DNA of 64,000 nt from Rhizobacter sp. OV335 (GCF_900142965.1 NZ_FRCQ01000033.1:23203-87202), one strand, 5' to 3'; positions 25,283-35,175 are shown, counted from the first letter of the stretch. Notes: generated by a model not told the origin, from the letters alone. Made by a program: numbers and translations.

Positions 25283-26209
25283 ATGGCCTACCAAGATGTT
25301 GCAAGCGTCGGCATTCAAGACGGTCTGCCCGGCCGCCGCGCCGTCCCCTCCATCGCACCCGCCGCCGTGCCGGCCAACGCCGACAGCACCCGCAGCGCGG
25401 TGTCGTGGGGCGCGGTACTGGCCGGCGCCGCGGGCGCGGCCGCGCTGTCGCTGATCCTGCTGATCCTGGGCGTCGGGCTCGGTCTGTCGGCGCTGTCGCC
25501 ATGGGCACGCGAAGGCGTCAGCGCAAGCACCTTCGGCGTCGGCACGATCCTGTGGGTCACGCTGACGCAGGTCGCCGCGTCGGGCATGGGCGGCTACCTC
25601 GCCGGCCGGCTGCGCACGCGCTGGGCCGACACCGCGGGCGACGAGATCTACTTCCGCGACACGGCGCACGGCTTCCTGGCGTGGGCGGTCGCGTCGCTGG
25701 CCACCGCCGCGGTGCTGGGCAGCGCGATTGGCGGCATCGTCGGCACCGGTGCCCGGGCCGGCGTGACCGGTGCCGCGGGTGCCGCCTCGGCGGTGCCGGG
25801 CAGCAGCGCCACGGACGTGATGAACTACCACGCCGATGCGCTGTTCCGCCGGGACCCGGCGGCCGCTGCACCGACCACCACCGATGCGCCGCCGCTCGCC
25901 GAGGTCGGCCGCATCTTCGCCGCCGGCGGCCGCGCCGCGACGCTGCCGCCCGACGACATGCGCTACCTCGGCCAGCTGGTCGCACAGCGCACCGGCCTGT
26001 CGCAAGCCGATGCCGAGCGGCGCGTCACCGACGGCTGGAACCACCTGCAGACCGCGTTGAACGACGCTCAGGCGCGTGCACGCGACGCGGCCGACACCGC
26101 GCGCAAGGCCTCCGCCTATGCGTCGCTGTGGCTGTTCATCTCGCTGCTGGCCGGCGCCTTCGTCGCCAGCCTGTGCGCGACCTGGGGCGGCAGCCGGCGC
26201 GATCTGTGA
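25283..26209 (+). CDS. Integral membrane protein, stress-island type
   Basis: 308 residues. Helices at about 38-72 and 85-105 are followed by one at 125-160 (GFLAWAVASLATAAVLGSAIGGIVGTGARAGV), a soluble loop of about 110 residues (175-285) and a last helix near the C-terminus. AGGAG lies 10 bases before the ATG. The family occurs in Burkholderiales beside the same 24-residue microprotein found here. No catalytic motif; function unknown. Preceded by the shared TCCTACA motif. Confidence 0.78.
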   Translation: MAYQDVASVGIQDGLPGRRAVPSIAPAAVPANADSTRSAVSWGAVLAGAAGAAALSLILLILGVGLGLSALSPWAREGVSASTFGVGTILWVTLTQVAASGMGGYLAGRLRTRWADTAGDEIYFRDTAHGFLAWAVASLATAAVLGSAIGGIVGTGARAGVTGAAGAASAVPGSSATDVMNYHADALFRRDPAAAAPTTTDAPPLAEVGRIFAAGGRAATLPPDDMRYLGQLVAQRTGLSQADAERRVTDGWNHLQTALNDAQARARDAADTARKASAYASLWLFISLLAGAFVASLCATWGGSRRDL

Positions 26210-26253
26210 AGTTGGACGAACCATCCCACTGAACCACCCACCGGAGACACCTG

Positions 26254-26328
26254 ATGCGATCCCTTCTTCTGTTCTTCCTCGGCGTGCCGATCCCGATCAT
26301 CATCCTGATCGCGCTGTTCTTCCACTGA
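26254..26328 (+). CDS. 24-residue hydrophobic membrane microprotein
   Basis: An ATG preceded by CGGAGACACCTG starts a 24-codon frame that is almost a single transmembrane helix (core FFLGVPIPIIILIALFF) ending in His. It sits between two co-directional genes, 44 bp after one and one base before the ATG of the next, so it is part of their operon. Very similar tiny proteins are, as I recall, conserved in related Burkholderiales, which supports it being translated. Probably a membrane-stress or complex-stabilising peptide. Confidence 0.65.
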   Translation: MRSLLLFFLGVPIPIIILIALFFH

Positions 26329-26329
26329 C

Positions 26330-27400
26330 ATGGCCGAGATCCGCACCGGCCAGGCCGACACGCCGCTGACGCGCGAGGAGTTCGGCCGGCGCTTCCAGCA
26401 GCGCTGGTTCGATCCGGCCTACGACGCCGAGCGCGACGCGATCGCGCGGCTCGAGGAGATCGCCTGGAAGGCGGTCGACGAAGGCCGCAAGTCACCGGTC
26501 ACGCGCGCGGCCGGTCCCGGCTTCGCGGACCCGGGCTACGAGGTCGCGGTGCAATGGCTCGACACCCGACAGCGCCTGAAGGCCGCGCAGGCGAACTGGG
26601 CCAAGCCCGGCGCGCGCTCGCGCGTGCTGGTGGTGTGCGGCAGCGCGCGCAACGACGGCAGCTGCCCCGGCGAGGTGTCGAAGACCTGGCGGCTGAGCGG
26701 CCTGGTGCGCGAGGAGGTCGAGCAGGCCGGCCTCGATGCCGACCTGCTCGACCTGAGCCTCGTGACCTCGGAATACGGCCGCCGCATCCACCCGTGCAAG
26801 GGCTGCGTCGGCACCGCGATGCCGCTGTGCCACTGGCCGTGCAGCTGCTACCCGAACCATGCGCTCGACCAGGCCAGCGACTGGATGGCCGAGATCTACG
26901 AGCGCTGGGTCAGCGCGCACGGCATCGTGATCGTCGCGCCCACCTACTGGTACCAGTCACCGAGCCCGTTGAAGCTGATGATCGACCGGCTGGTGTGTGC
27001 CGACGGCGGCAACCCGGACCCGAGCAGCACGCACGGCAAGAAGGTGGCCGAGGCGAAGGCGATCGAGGAAAAGGGCTGGGACTTCCCGAAGCACCTCGCC
27101 GGCCGCGTGTACGGGCTGGTCGTGCACGGCGACGTGGCCGGCGTCGAGCAGCAGCGGCATGCGCTCGCCGACTGGCTCGACTGGATGGGCCTGGTCGATG
27201 CCGGCGACGGCGCGCGGCTCGCCCGCTACCTCGGCTACTACGAGCCGTACTTCAACAGCCACGAGGCGCTGGACGCCGACACGGCGTTCCAGCAGGAGAC
27301 GCGCAACGTCGCGCGGGCCGTGGTGTCGGCCGTCGCGCAGTTGCGCAGCGGGACGCTCTCGCGCCCGGATGCCGGGCTGGAGCCGCCGCGCCCGAAGTAG
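26330..27400 (+). CDS. Flavodoxin-like NAD(P)H-dependent oxidoreductase
   Basis: 356 residues. A 95-residue N-terminal extension precedes an NADPH-dependent FMN reductase core: RVLVVCGSARNDGSC (phosphate-binding loop of the FMN site), HPCKGC with further cysteines (CHWPCSCYP), and IVIVAPTYWYQSPSPLKLMIDRL, the FMN-contacting PTYW loop. The cysteine-rich insert suggests a metal site or disulfide. Starts one base after the microprotein stop. Likely a cytosolic flavin or quinone reductase used in oxidative stress. Confidence 0.85.
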   Translation: MAEIRTGQADTPLTREEFGRRFQQRWFDPAYDAERDAIARLEEIAWKAVDEGRKSPVTRAAGPGFADPGYEVAVQWLDTRQRLKAAQANWAKPGARSRVLVVCGSARNDGSCPGEVSKTWRLSGLVREEVEQAGLDADLLDLSLVTSEYGRRIHPCKGCVGTAMPLCHWPCSCYPNHALDQASDWMAEIYERWVSAHGIVIVAPTYWYQSPSPLKLMIDRLVCADGGNPDPSSTHGKKVAEAKAIEEKGWDFPKHLAGRVYGLVVHGDVAGVEQQRHALADWLDWMGLVDAGDGARLARYLGYYEPYFNSHEALDADTAFQQETRNVARAVVSAVAQLRSGTLSRPDAGLEPPRPK

Positions 27401-27423
27401 CGGCGCGGCGACATCCGTTCAGA

Positions 27424-29778
27424 TCAGACGCGCGGCGGATCCCCCTCGCGCTGCGGGTGCCGGTGCTTCGCCACCGCGGCGATGAAGGCCTGGATCGTCT
27501 TGTCGTCGCCGTTGCCGAGCAGCACACCCGGGTCCGGCGTGCCATCGCCCAGCGTCGTCGGCACGCCCGCCTTCTCGATCAGCGCGCGGCCGGCGCCGAG
27601 CGCCAGCAGTGTCTTGCCGTGGCGCCAGGTCAGCGCCGGGTACTCCAGCGCCTGCCCGAGGCCGAGCAGCACGTCGACACCCTTCTGGCCATCGGGCAGC
27701 ACGACCGCGTCGAACAGCACCGGTGGCGAGTTCTCGATCGACCCGGTGGCCAGCAGCGGCTCGCCATCGGAGGTCGTCACCGCACCGATGCGCGGCGCGA
27801 TCACCGTCGTCACCGCGCCGGCCTTCTGCAGCGCGGCCACCAGCTTCGCAATCGGCTTGCCGGCCACGCCGTGCGCCGCGAGCAGCGCGATGCGGCGCGT
27901 GCGGATGCCACCGTCGCCCGGCCGCGCCTTCAGCGACAGCGCCGGCGACACCGTCACCTCCGGCTTGGCCGGCTTCGGCAGCGCGCGCGGCAACGGCGGC
28001 GGCAGCGGCATCCCCAGCCCGTCGGCGACTGCCTTCGCCAGCGGCTTCGACACGTTCAGCAGCGAGGCCACCATGCGCTCGCGCACCGCCGGCACCGTGA
28101 CCTTGCTCAGCTCGAAGCGGAAGCCGCCGATGATGTGCGCCTGCTCGACCGGCGTCTGGCTGTCGAAGAACAGCGTGGCCTGCGTGTAGTGGTCGGCAAA
28201 CTTCTCCGGCTTGCCGCGCAGCTTCTCGCCATTGACCGGCTGTGGGAACGACACGAAGCCCTTCGCGCCGGCCTGGAACGGGCAGCCGCCGCCGAGCGAG
28301 TTCGGCTCGTACGCGACGCGGCCGCGGTTCACCGTCTGCCGGTGCAGCCCGTCGCGCTGGTTGTTGTGCACCGGCGCGAGCGGCGCGTTGATCGGGATCT
28401 CGTGGAAGTTCGGCCCGCCCAGCCGCGAGATCTGCGTGTCGACGTACGAATGGATGCGCCCGGCCAGCAGCGGGTCGTTGCTGAAGTCGATGCCCGGCAC
28501 CACGTGCGCGACGCAGAACGCGACCTGCTCGGTCTCGGCGAAGAAGTTGTCCGGGTTGCGGTTCAGCACCATGCGCCCGACCGGCTGCAGCGGCACCAGC
28601 TCTTCCGGGATGATCTTGGTGGCGTCCAGCACGTCGAAGCTGAAGGCCTCGGCCTGCTCCTCGCTGAACACCTGCAGGCCCAGTTCCCACTCGGGGTACT
28701 CGCCCGATTCGATCGCTTCCCACAGGTCGCGCCGGTGGTAGTCGGCGTCGGCACCGGCGAGCTTCACCGCCTCGTCCCACACCAGCGAATGCGTGCCGAG
28801 CAGCGGCTTCCAGTGGAACTTGACGAAGCTGCTCTCGCCGCGCGCATTGACGAGGCGGTAGGTGTGCACGCCGAAGCCCTGCATCATCCGGTAGCTGCGC
28901 GGGATCGCGCGGTCGGACATCGCCCACATCAGCATGTGGGTCGACTCCGGCATCAGCGACGCGAAATCCCAGAAGGTGTCGTGCGCCGACGCCGCCTGCG
29001 GCATGCCGTGGTGCGGCTCGGGCTTCACCGCGTGGATCAGGTCGGGAAACTTCATCGCGTCCTGGATGAAGAACACCGGGATGTTGTTGCCGACCAGGTC
29101 CCAGTTGCCCTCGTCGGTGTAGAACTTGATCGCGAAGCCGCGCACGTCGCGCGCGGTGTCGACCGAGCCGCGCTCGCCGGCCACCGTCGAGAAGCGCACG
29201 AACACCGGCGTGCGCTTGCCGGCCTCGGCGAACGGCGCGGCGCGCGTCAGCCGGGTCAGCGGCTTGTAGCACTCGAAGTAGCCGTGCGCCGCCGAGCCGC
29301 GCGCATGCACGATGCGCTCGGGGATGCGCTCGTGGTCGAAGTGCGTGATCTTCTCGCGCAGGATGAAGTCTTCGAGCAGCGCCGGCCCGCGCAGGCCCGC
29401 CTTCAGCGAGTTCTGGTTGTCGCCGACCGCGACGCCCTGGTTGGTCGTCAGCACCTCGCCGCCGGCATCGGCGCGCACGCGCTGCAGCGAGCCGAAGCCG
29501 TCGTGCGACGGCGTGTCGTCGCCGCCCTCGCCGGTCTTGCCGGTGTCGTTGGCCTCGGTCAGCGTGCCGGCGCCGGTGGACACCGATGCGAGCGGGCTGC
29601 GCTGCCCGACCGGCGGCGCGACAGCGTTGTCGCGGCCGATCTCGTTCGGCTTGTTGGCATTGAACGGGATCGCGGCGGCGAGCGCCTGCACCTCGACGGC
29701 CTGGCGCTCCTGGCCAGCAGGGCTTGGCGGGATCGGGCGGCGCTTGCTCGCGGGGGTCTTCGAAGGGGTCTTGGGCAT
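27424..29778 (-). CDS. katE: Catalase HPII, large-subunit monofunctional catalase
   Basis: 784 residues, the length of large-subunit (clade 2) catalases, which dismutate hydrogen peroxide. Visible: the active-site His in [24 protein letters not shown], Asn in [15 protein letters not shown], the haem-ligand Tyr in [15 protein letters not shown], and the C-terminal flavodoxin-like domain ([19 protein letters not shown] onward). The N-terminal 80 residues are the usual disordered arm. In related bacteria this enzyme is a stationary-phase protein; it lies in a cluster of stress genes. Confidence 0.96.
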   Translation of the reverse strand: MPKTPSKTPASKRRPIPPSPAGQERQAVEVQALAAAIPFNANKPNEIGRDNAVAPPVGQRSPLASVSTGAGTLTEANDTGKTGEGGDDTPSHDGFGSLQRVRADAGGEVLTTNQGVAVGDNQNSLKAGLRGPALLEDFILREKITHFDHERIPERIVHARGSAAHGYFECYKPLTRLTRAAPFAEAGKRTPVFVRFSTVAGERGSVDTARDVRGFAIKFYTDEGNWDLVGNNIPVFFIQDAMKFPDLIHAVKPEPHHGMPQAASAHDTFWDFASLMPESTHMLMWAMSDRAIPRSYRMMQGFGVHTYRLVNARGESSFVKFHWKPLLGTHSLVWDEAVKLAGADADYHRRDLWEAIESGEYPEWELGLQVFSEEQAEAFSFDVLDATKIIPEELVPLQPVGRMVLNRNPDNFFAETEQVAFCVAHVVPGIDFSNDPLLAGRIHSYVDTQISRLGGPNFHEIPINAPLAPVHNNQRDGLHRQTVNRGRVAYEPNSLGGGCPFQAGAKGFVSFPQPVNGEKLRGKPEKFADHYTQATLFFDSQTPVEQAHIIGGFRFELSKVTVPAVRERMVASLLNVSKPLAKAVADGLGMPLPPPLPRALPKPAKPEVTVSPALSLKARPGDGGIRTRRIALLAAHGVAGKPIAKLVAALQKAGAVTTVIAPRIGAVTTSDGEPLLATGSIENSPPVLFDAVVLPDGQKGVDVLLGLGQALEYPALTWRHGKTLLALGAGRALIEKAGVPTTLGDGTPDPGVLLGNGDDKTIQAFIAAVAKHRHPQREGDPPRV

Positions 29779-29833
29779 GGGAGGGCGACTCGCTGAAAAG
29801 CAGACAGGCAGGGGGACGGCGGAGAGAGTTCGG

Positions 29834-30175
29834 TCAGAGGTGGCCGCGCCCGGCCAGAGCACTGCAGGCCTGCGCGCAGACACGGCAGGCCTGGGCGCAG
29901 GCCTGGCAGTGGTCCATCGAATGCTTGCCGCATTCGTCGCCGCACACGCGGCACAGGTGGGCGCACAGCTCGCAGGCGTCGCCCAGATGGGCGCTGTCGC
30001 GAGCGAGGTAGGCGGCGGTCAGCCGGCAGGCGTCGGCACAGTCGAGGTCGAGCGCGATGCAACGCCGCATCGGCGACGGATCGGGCTCGCCGAGGCACGA
30101 GACGGCGCAGTGCAGGCAGGCGGTGGCGCAGGCCTGGCAGGCCGCCAGGCAGGCGTCGAGGGTCTGGTCCTTCAT
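29834..30175 (-). CDS. Cys-rich four-helix-bundle copper-binding protein (DUF326)
   Basis: 113 residues with a dense CxxC/CxxxC pattern on helices (CLAACQACATACLHCAVSC, then CADAC, CELCAHLCRVCGDEC, CQACAQACRVCAQAC). This is the layout of DUF326/Csp proteins, which store or buffer Cu(I) through Cys lining the bundle core. No signal peptide, so it is a cytoplasmic (Csp3-like) form. It follows 56 bp upstream of katE on the same strand and may be co-transcribed. Confidence 0.9.
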   Translation of the reverse strand: MKDQTLDACLAACQACATACLHCAVSCLGEPDPSPMRRCIALDLDCADACRLTAAYLARDSAHLGDACELCAHLCRVCGDECGKHSMDHCQACAQACRVCAQACSALAGRGHL

Positions 30176-30199
30176 GAGGGGGATCCTTCCGTCAAGGCG

Positions 30200-30424
30200 T
30201 CAAGGGGTCTTGCGCGGCTTGGTCGACTGCAGGTCCGGCGGCGCGGGCTTGTGCAGGCTGGCCTTGCCGGCCTCGGCCGACGGCAGCTCGGCGGGCGTCG
30301 CGCCATCCGGGTTGGTGCCGGCCTTCGGGCCGTGCTTGGTGTCGGGGCTGCCGGCGTCGTGGATGCTGCGCGGCTTGGTGGTCGGGTTGGTGGTCGGGTT
30401 GGACGGGCTGGAGGGCTTGCTCAT
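30200..30424 (-). CDS. Small hydrophilic hypothetical protein
   Basis: 74 residues, rich in Pro, Thr, Ser, Lys and Gly, with no hydrophobic core, so probably disordered. A good ribosome site (AGGAGACCGTG) precedes the ATG. Placed in the stress-gene cluster between a copper-binding protein and a small membrane protein on the same strand. Function unknown; disordered stress-induced protein is a guess. Confidence 0.65.
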   Translation of the reverse strand: MSKPSSPSNPTTNPTTKPRSIHDAGSPDTKHGPKAGTNPDGATPAELPSAEAGKASLHKPAPPDLQSTKPRKTP

Positions 30425-30449
30425 CACGGTCTCCTGGAGTGCGGGCCGC

Positions 30450-30725
30450 TCAGCGCCGGGGGCGGCTGAGGACCCAGAGGGCGGTGCCCAGCACCGCGGC
30501 AACGCCGACGCCGGCAGCGACGGCCTGGGGGCTGGGGCGGTGCCGGCCGAGGAAGACCTTGGCCCCAGCGAGGATCAACCCGTAGCGGCCGGCCTTGCCC
30601 GGTCGCTGGAGCCAGGCCCCGATCGCCCTGCCTGCTTCGGACAGCGGCCCCGCGTGCCGCGCGTTGCCGGTCAGGCGCGCGGTGCTGGCTTCGTCTTCGA
30701 TGTGTTCGATGTGTGGTGTGCTCAT
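30450..30725 (-). CDS. Small membrane-anchored hypothetical protein
   Basis: 91 residues: a hydrophilic N-terminal half, an amphipathic helix (EAGRAIGAWLQRPGKAGRYGLILAG) and a C-terminal membrane helix (VAAGVGVAAVLGTALWVL) ending in RPRR. Family not recognised. First gene of the minus-strand group leading towards katE, and divergent from the hemerythrin gene. Confidence 0.65.
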   Translation of the reverse strand: MSTPHIEHIEDEASTARLTGNARHAGPLSEAGRAIGAWLQRPGKAGRYGLILAGAKVFLGRHRPSPQAVAAGVGVAAVLGTALWVLSRPRR

Positions 30726-30812
30726 CGTCGACCCCTGGGATGTCATGCCGACCCGTGGCAAACGGCATACCTGTGCGCGTTGCGCAAGATCGCACCCGCA
30801 GTCGCGTACTTC

Positions 30813-30841
30813 TCCTACAGCGAACGCGATTCGAATGCGTA
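30813..30841 (+). promoter_or_regulatory. TCCTACA-N15 motif, weaker copy
   Basis: TCCTACA at 30813-30819 is followed after 15 bases by ATGCGTA, which matches the GYCCGAY-type downstream element only in part. It ends 57 bp before the hemerythrin gene start. Confidence 0.3.
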
Positions 30842-30898
30842 GATTGGGGTGGTCACCTTCCTCCCCCTTTCTCCACCCAGCCCACGCAAGGAGTTCCC

Positions 30899-31426
30899 AT
30901 GCCGACATCCCACACCGCCACCCGCTCGCACGCCGCCACCGCCACGCGCACCCGCAAGGCACCGCCGGCCGACGCGATCAAGCTGCTGCGCGCCGACCAC
31001 GCCGAGGTGAAGAAGCTGTTCGCCGAGTACGACAAGCTGGCGAAGGCCGAGGCCGATGCCAGCGAGCGCGAAGCGCTGGCCCTCGACATCTGCGCCAAGC
31101 TGACGGTGCACGCGCAGATCGAGGAAGAAATCTTCTACCCGGCCTGCCGCGACGTGCTGCAGGACCAGGACGACCTGCTCGACGAGGCCACCGTCGAGCA
31201 CGCCAGCGCGAAGGACCTGATCGCGCAGCTGCAATCGAGCTCGCCCGACGACGACATGTACGACGCCAAGGTCAAGGTGCTCGGCGAGTACATCGACCAC
31301 CACGTGAAGGAAGAGCAGAACGAGCTGTTCCCGAAGGTGCGGCCGAAGCTCGACCGCAAGGAACTCGGGGAGCAGCTGCAGGCGCGCAAGGACGCACTGC
31401 TGGCACGCCTCGACGGCGCGCACTGA
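30899..31426 (+). CDS. Hemerythrin HHE-domain protein
   Basis: 175 residues. After a basic Ala/Thr tail, the di-iron ligands are laid out as in hemerythrins: His in LLRADHAEVKKLF, HAQIEEEIFYPAC (HxxxE), VEHASAKDL and DHHVKEEQNELFPKV (HxxxE). Proteins of this kind bind oxygen, NO or iron in the cytoplasm and respond to oxidative stress. AAGGAG precedes the ATG. Followed 24 bp later by a DUF421 gene. Confidence 0.9.
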   Translation: MPTSHTATRSHAATATRTRKAPPADAIKLLRADHAEVKKLFAEYDKLAKAEADASEREALALDICAKLTVHAQIEEEIFYPACRDVLQDQDDLLDEATVEHASAKDLIAQLQSSSPDDDMYDAKVKVLGEYIDHHVKEEQNELFPKVRPKLDRKELGEQLQARKDALLARLDGAH

Positions 31427-31450
31427 CAGGTCGAAGCCCCGGCCGCCGCC

Positions 31451-31975
31451 ATGGAATCGCTGTTCGCGTTCCACGTCTCGCCGCTCGAGCTGATCGTCCG
31501 GGGCACGCTGATCTACTGGTTCCTGTTCCTGCTGTTCCGCTTCGTGCTGCGGCGCGATGTCGGATCGGTCGGGATTGCCGACGTGCTGCTGGTCGTGTTG
31601 ATCGCCGACGCGTCGCAGAACGCGATGGCCGGCGGCTACGAGACGGTCGCCGAGGGCTGCGTGCTGGTGCTGACGCTGATGGGGTGGAACTGGCTGCTCG
31701 ACTGGGCCGCGTTCCGCTTCGACGCGGTGCGCCGTTTCGCCGAGCCGGCGCCGCTGCTGCTGGTGCGCCACGGCCGCGTGTTGCACCGCAACTTGCGGCA
31801 AGAATTCCTGACGATGGACGACCTGCAGTCCCAGCTGCGGCAAAGCGGCATCAGCAATCTGAAAGAAGTGCGTGCGGCGTTCATGGAGTCCGACGGCCGC
31901 TTCTCGGTGATCACCCGCGACGGCCGCCAGACCCGCGGCAGCTCGCCGGCCGAAAGCCCGGCCACCGACGGCTGA
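31451..31975 (+). CDS. DUF421 (YetF-like) membrane protein
   Basis: 174 residues. Two to three N-terminal helices (about 14-36, 42-60, 66-86), then a soluble domain with PLLLVRHGRVLHRNLRQEFLTMDDLQSQLRQSGI, the recognisable DUF421/YetF core (leads with hydrophobic-x-G then DLxxxLRxxG). Family function is unknown; homologues are linked to spore or envelope stress. Probably in one operon with the hemerythrin gene. Confidence 0.85.
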   Translation: MESLFAFHVSPLELIVRGTLIYWFLFLLFRFVLRRDVGSVGIADVLLVVLIADASQNAMAGGYETVAEGCVLVLTLMGWNWLLDWAAFRFDAVRRFAEPAPLLLVRHGRVLHRNLRQEFLTMDDLQSQLRQSGISNLKEVRAAFMESDGRFSVITRDGRQTRGSSPAESPATDG

Positions 31976-31991
31976 GCGGCTCGCCGGTCGC

Positions 31992-34532
31992 TCAGCCGGC
32001 CGCCACCAGCGGCCGGGTCCGCCGCAGCACCGCCTCCAGCTCGTCCAGGTCGACCGGCTTCACGAAGTGCGCATCGAAGCCGGCCTCGCGCGAGCGCTGC
32101 CGGTCTTCCGCCTGCCCCCAGCCGCTCAGCGCGATCAGGTGGATCGCCTGGCCCCAGTCTTCCGCACGGATGCGCCGGGCCACCTCGTGGCCGGTCAGGC
32201 CGGGCAGGCCGATGTCGAGCACGATGGCCTGCGGTCGGAAATCGCCGGCCGCAGCCAGCGCCGACGGGCCGTCGTGCGCGACCCGCACCTCGTGCCCGCT
32301 CATCTCCAGCACCTCGGCCAGGCTTTCGGCGCTGTCGATGTTGTCGTCGACGACCAGCACCCGCAGCGCTCCGGCCGCGGTGGGCGTCGTCACGCCCGCC
32401 ACCGGTGCGGGCGATGCCGCCGGCGCGCGCGGCGGTTGCCGAGCCGGCACCGCGGCCGGCCAGGCCACCGCCACCAGCGGCAGCCGCACGATGAAGCGGC
32501 AGCCGGTGCCCACGCCGTCGCTGTGGGCCTCGACGCTGCCGCCGTGCATCTCCACCAGCTGCTTCACGAGCGCGAGGCCGATGCCGAGCCCGCCCTGCGC
32601 CCGCGCGACCGAGCGGTCGACCTGCGCGAACATGTCGAACACCCGCGGCAGCATGTCGGGCGCGAGGCCGACGCCGGAATCCTGCACCGCGATCACCGCC
32701 TCGCCATTCTCCGGGTCCGCGCCGCGGCCTTCCTCGCGCCATGCGCTCAGCTCGATCGAGCCGCCCTCGGGCGTGTACTTGGCGGCGTTGTTCAGCAGGT
32801 TCGCGACGATCTGGCACAGCCGCGTGGTGTCGCCGTCGACGCACAGCTCGCCGGCCGGCGGCAATTGCACTTGCAGCGTGTGCCGGCCCGCATCGACCAG
32901 CGGCCGGCTGGTCTCGACCGCCGTCTTCAGCACCTCGACCAGGTCGACGCGCGTGCGGCGCAGCTCGAGCTTGCCCTGGCTGATGCGGCTCACGTCGAGC
33001 AGGTCGTCGACCAGGTGCACCATCTGCCCCAGCTGCCGCTCGATCACGTCGCGCGCATGCGCCTGCGCCACCGGCCCCGGGCTGCGCTGCATGATCTGCA
33101 GCGCATTGCGGATCGGCGCCAGCGGGTTGCGCAGCTCGTGCGCCAGCGTCGCGAGGAACTCGTCCTTGCGGCGGTCGTTGTCGTGCAGCGCCTCCTCGGC
33201 CAGCTTGCGGTCGGTGATATCGGCGACGATGCCGAGCAGCCGGCGCGCGCCGCCGCGTGCATCGCCGTCGACGCCGTAGAACACGCCGTGCGCCTCGATC
33301 CAGTGCAGCGAACCGTCGGGCCACAGCACGCGCGCCTCGAAATGCAGGTCCTGCCGCGTCGCCTCGCTGGTCTGGAACAGCGTCGCCACCCGCTCGCGGT
33401 CGGCCGGGTGCAGGTGCGACAGCATCACCCGGTGGCCCCACTGGCCGACCGGCTCGTCGTAGCCGAAGCAGCGGTCGTGGCGCAGCGAGGTGCGCGCGGT
33501 GTCGCTCTCGAGGTCGAGTTCCCATTCGCCGATGCGTGCCGAGGCCAGCGTGAACTGCAGCCGCGCCTGGCTTTCGTGGAAGGCCGCATCGATCAGCGCC
33601 TGCTCGGTCACGTCGGACGCGATCACCAGCACCGATTCGACGCTGCCGTCGTCGGCGAACTCGGGCATCAGCCGGGCGTTGAAGAAGCGCTTGCCCTGGC
33701 TCTCCTGCCCTGGCCCCAGGCCCCGCATCGTGTAGTTCAGCCGCACCAGCCGGCCGCTGGCGAACACCTCCTTCAGCGCGCCGTTCCATTGCGCGCACAG
33801 CGCCGCCGGCAGGCCCAGCTCGCCGAAGGTCTTGCCCAGCATCGCCGACGGCGCGATGCCGAGGTGGCGCTGCACCACCGGGCTGACGTACACATGGCGC
33901 AGCGCGCGGTCGATGCGCGCGAAGATGTCGGGCGAGTTCTCGACCAGCGTCGCGAACTCGCGCTCGCGGCGCGCCAGCGCGAGCGAGGCCACCATCAGCG
34001 TCTGCTCGGCCGCCACGCGCGCGCTCACGTCGCGGATCACGCACAGCCGGCCCATCGGTTCGCCCTGCGCGCCGCGCAGCCGCGACACGGTGCACTCCAC
34101 CTGCATCGCCTCGTCGTTGCGCTTCACGTGCAGCAGCCGCGCGCGGTAGGCGCCCTGGTCGAGCAGCTCGCGCCGGCAGGCCTCGCGCAGCGTGTCGTCG
34201 GGCCAGACCTCGCGATACAGCTGGTCGGCACTGCGGCCGAGCAGCGCCGATGCGCTCTGCCCGTACTGCCGCTCGGCAGCGGCGTTCATGAAGATCAGGT
34301 GGCCACCGTCGTCGAACGCCAGCACCGCGTCTTCCATCTGCGACAGCACCGCGCGGCGCAGCTTGTGGTCGGCGGCGTTCGCGCTGTCGAGCGTGTAGAC
34401 GTCGCTGCCGACGACGATCGCATCGACGTCGCCGTTGCGGATCGCGCGCAGCGTGTCCTCGGCCTCCTCCAGGCACTGTCGAAGCGCCTCGTTCTCCGCG
34501 ACCGCGCGCCTCAACTGCTCGACCGGCGTCAT
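31992..34532 (-). CDS. Soluble hybrid histidine kinase with three PAS domains, Kai operon
   Basis: 846 residues, no membrane helix. N-terminal coiled coil, three PAS domains (about 62-175, 190-312, 322-445; the third is a PAS_3 type with WPDGSLHWIE), HisKA with ATLAHELRNPLAPI (His465), HATPase (NLLNNAAKYT, DSGVGL, GGLGIGLAL) and a C-terminal receiver (VLVVDDNIDSAES, Asp in IVLDIGLPG, Lys in HFVKPVD). Its start overlaps the KaiB stop (ATGA), so it is made with the Kai proteins and is likely their input or output kinase. Confidence 0.92.
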   Translation of the reverse strand: MTPVEQLRRAVAENEALRQCLEEAEDTLRAIRNGDVDAIVVGSDVYTLDSANAADHKLRRAVLSQMEDAVLAFDDGGHLIFMNAAAERQYGQSASALLGRSADQLYREVWPDDTLREACRRELLDQGAYRARLLHVKRNDEAMQVECTVSRLRGAQGEPMGRLCVIRDVSARVAAEQTLMVASLALARREREFATLVENSPDIFARIDRALRHVYVSPVVQRHLGIAPSAMLGKTFGELGLPAALCAQWNGALKEVFASGRLVRLNYTMRGLGPGQESQGKRFFNARLMPEFADDGSVESVLVIASDVTEQALIDAAFHESQARLQFTLASARIGEWELDLESDTARTSLRHDRCFGYDEPVGQWGHRVMLSHLHPADRERVATLFQTSEATRQDLHFEARVLWPDGSLHWIEAHGVFYGVDGDARGGARRLLGIVADITDRKLAEEALHDNDRRKDEFLATLAHELRNPLAPIRNALQIMQRSPGPVAQAHARDVIERQLGQMVHLVDDLLDVSRISQGKLELRRTRVDLVEVLKTAVETSRPLVDAGRHTLQVQLPPAGELCVDGDTTRLCQIVANLLNNAAKYTPEGGSIELSAWREEGRGADPENGEAVIAVQDSGVGLAPDMLPRVFDMFAQVDRSVARAQGGLGIGLALVKQLVEMHGGSVEAHSDGVGTGCRFIVRLPLVAVAWPAAVPARQPPRAPAASPAPVAGVTTPTAAGALRVLVVDDNIDSAESLAEVLEMSGHEVRVAHDGPSALAAAGDFRPQAIVLDIGLPGLTGHEVARRIRAEDWGQAIHLIALSGWGQAEDRQRSREAGFDAHFVKPVDLDELEAVLRRTRPLVAAG

Positions 34533-34849
34533 TCGTGCGCTCCTGCCGCGTGCAAGCCGTGCAGCGGATCGAGCGAGCGGCGCAGGCGCTCGTCGTCCGA
34601 CAGGTCGCCGATGAAGCGCCGCAGCGGCAGCGGCGCCAGCCGCACCAGCGTCGGCGCCGCGACGATCTGGTCGGCGGTGGCCTGCTCGACGTGCTCGCCG
34701 ATGTCGAGCACCTCCAGCCGGTAGCGGCCCGACAGGTGGGTCTCGCAGAAGCGCCGTGCGTTGACGACCGCGCGCGCCGAGGCCGGCGTCGCCCCCGTGA
34801 CGTAGAGCCGCAGGTCGACGAGGTCCGGCAGGCGGTCGTCCAGCGTCAT
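34529..34849 (-). CDS. kaiB: KaiB-family protein, divergent copy
   Basis: 106 residues with the KaiB thioredoxin-like pattern: [70 protein letters not shown]. KaiB proteins bind the KaiC hexamer and modulate its phosphorylation state. This copy keeps the PTLVR motif but diverges from its neighbour. It overlaps genes on both sides by 4 bp. Confidence 0.88.
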   Translation of the reverse strand: MTLDDRLPDLVDLRLYVTGATPASARAVVNARRFCETHLSGRYRLEVLDIGEHVEQATADQIVAAPTLVRLAPLPLRRFIGDLSDDERLRRSLDPLHGLHAAGAHE

Positions 34850-35175
34850 CGCGACGCTCGCACGTAGGGCCGCACGTCGAGGCCGACCAGCACGCGCTCT
34901 TCGTTCGACAGGTCGCCGATGATCTTGCGCATCGGCTCGGGCACCTTGCGCACCAGCGTCGGCACCGCGAGGATCTGGTCGCCGGCGGCGAGCTGCGGGT
35001 TCACCAGCAGGTCGACCACCTCGATCGAGTAACGGCCCGCGAGGTGGGTCTCGCAGATGTGCTTGAGGTTGTCGAGGGCCGCCATCGACTTGGCCGTGTG
35101 CCCCGCGACGTACAGCTTCAGCTGCCACTCGGGATTGGTGGCCAGGGTGGAGATCGCACGCACGGCGGCATTCAT
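34846..35175 (-). CDS. kaiB: KaiB-family protein
   Basis: 109 residues. Closer to the KaiB consensus: [73 protein letters not shown], including the LAxPTLVR strand that switches fold in cyanobacterial KaiB. Overlaps the KaiC stop by 4 bp. Two KaiB paralogues in tandem suggest different partners or heteromeric regulation. Confidence 0.92.
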   Translation of the reverse strand: MNAAVRAISTLATNPEWQLKLYVAGHTAKSMAALDNLKHICETHLAGRYSIEVVDLLVNPQLAAGDQILAVPTLVRKVPEPMRKIIGDLSNEERVLVGLDVRPYVRASR

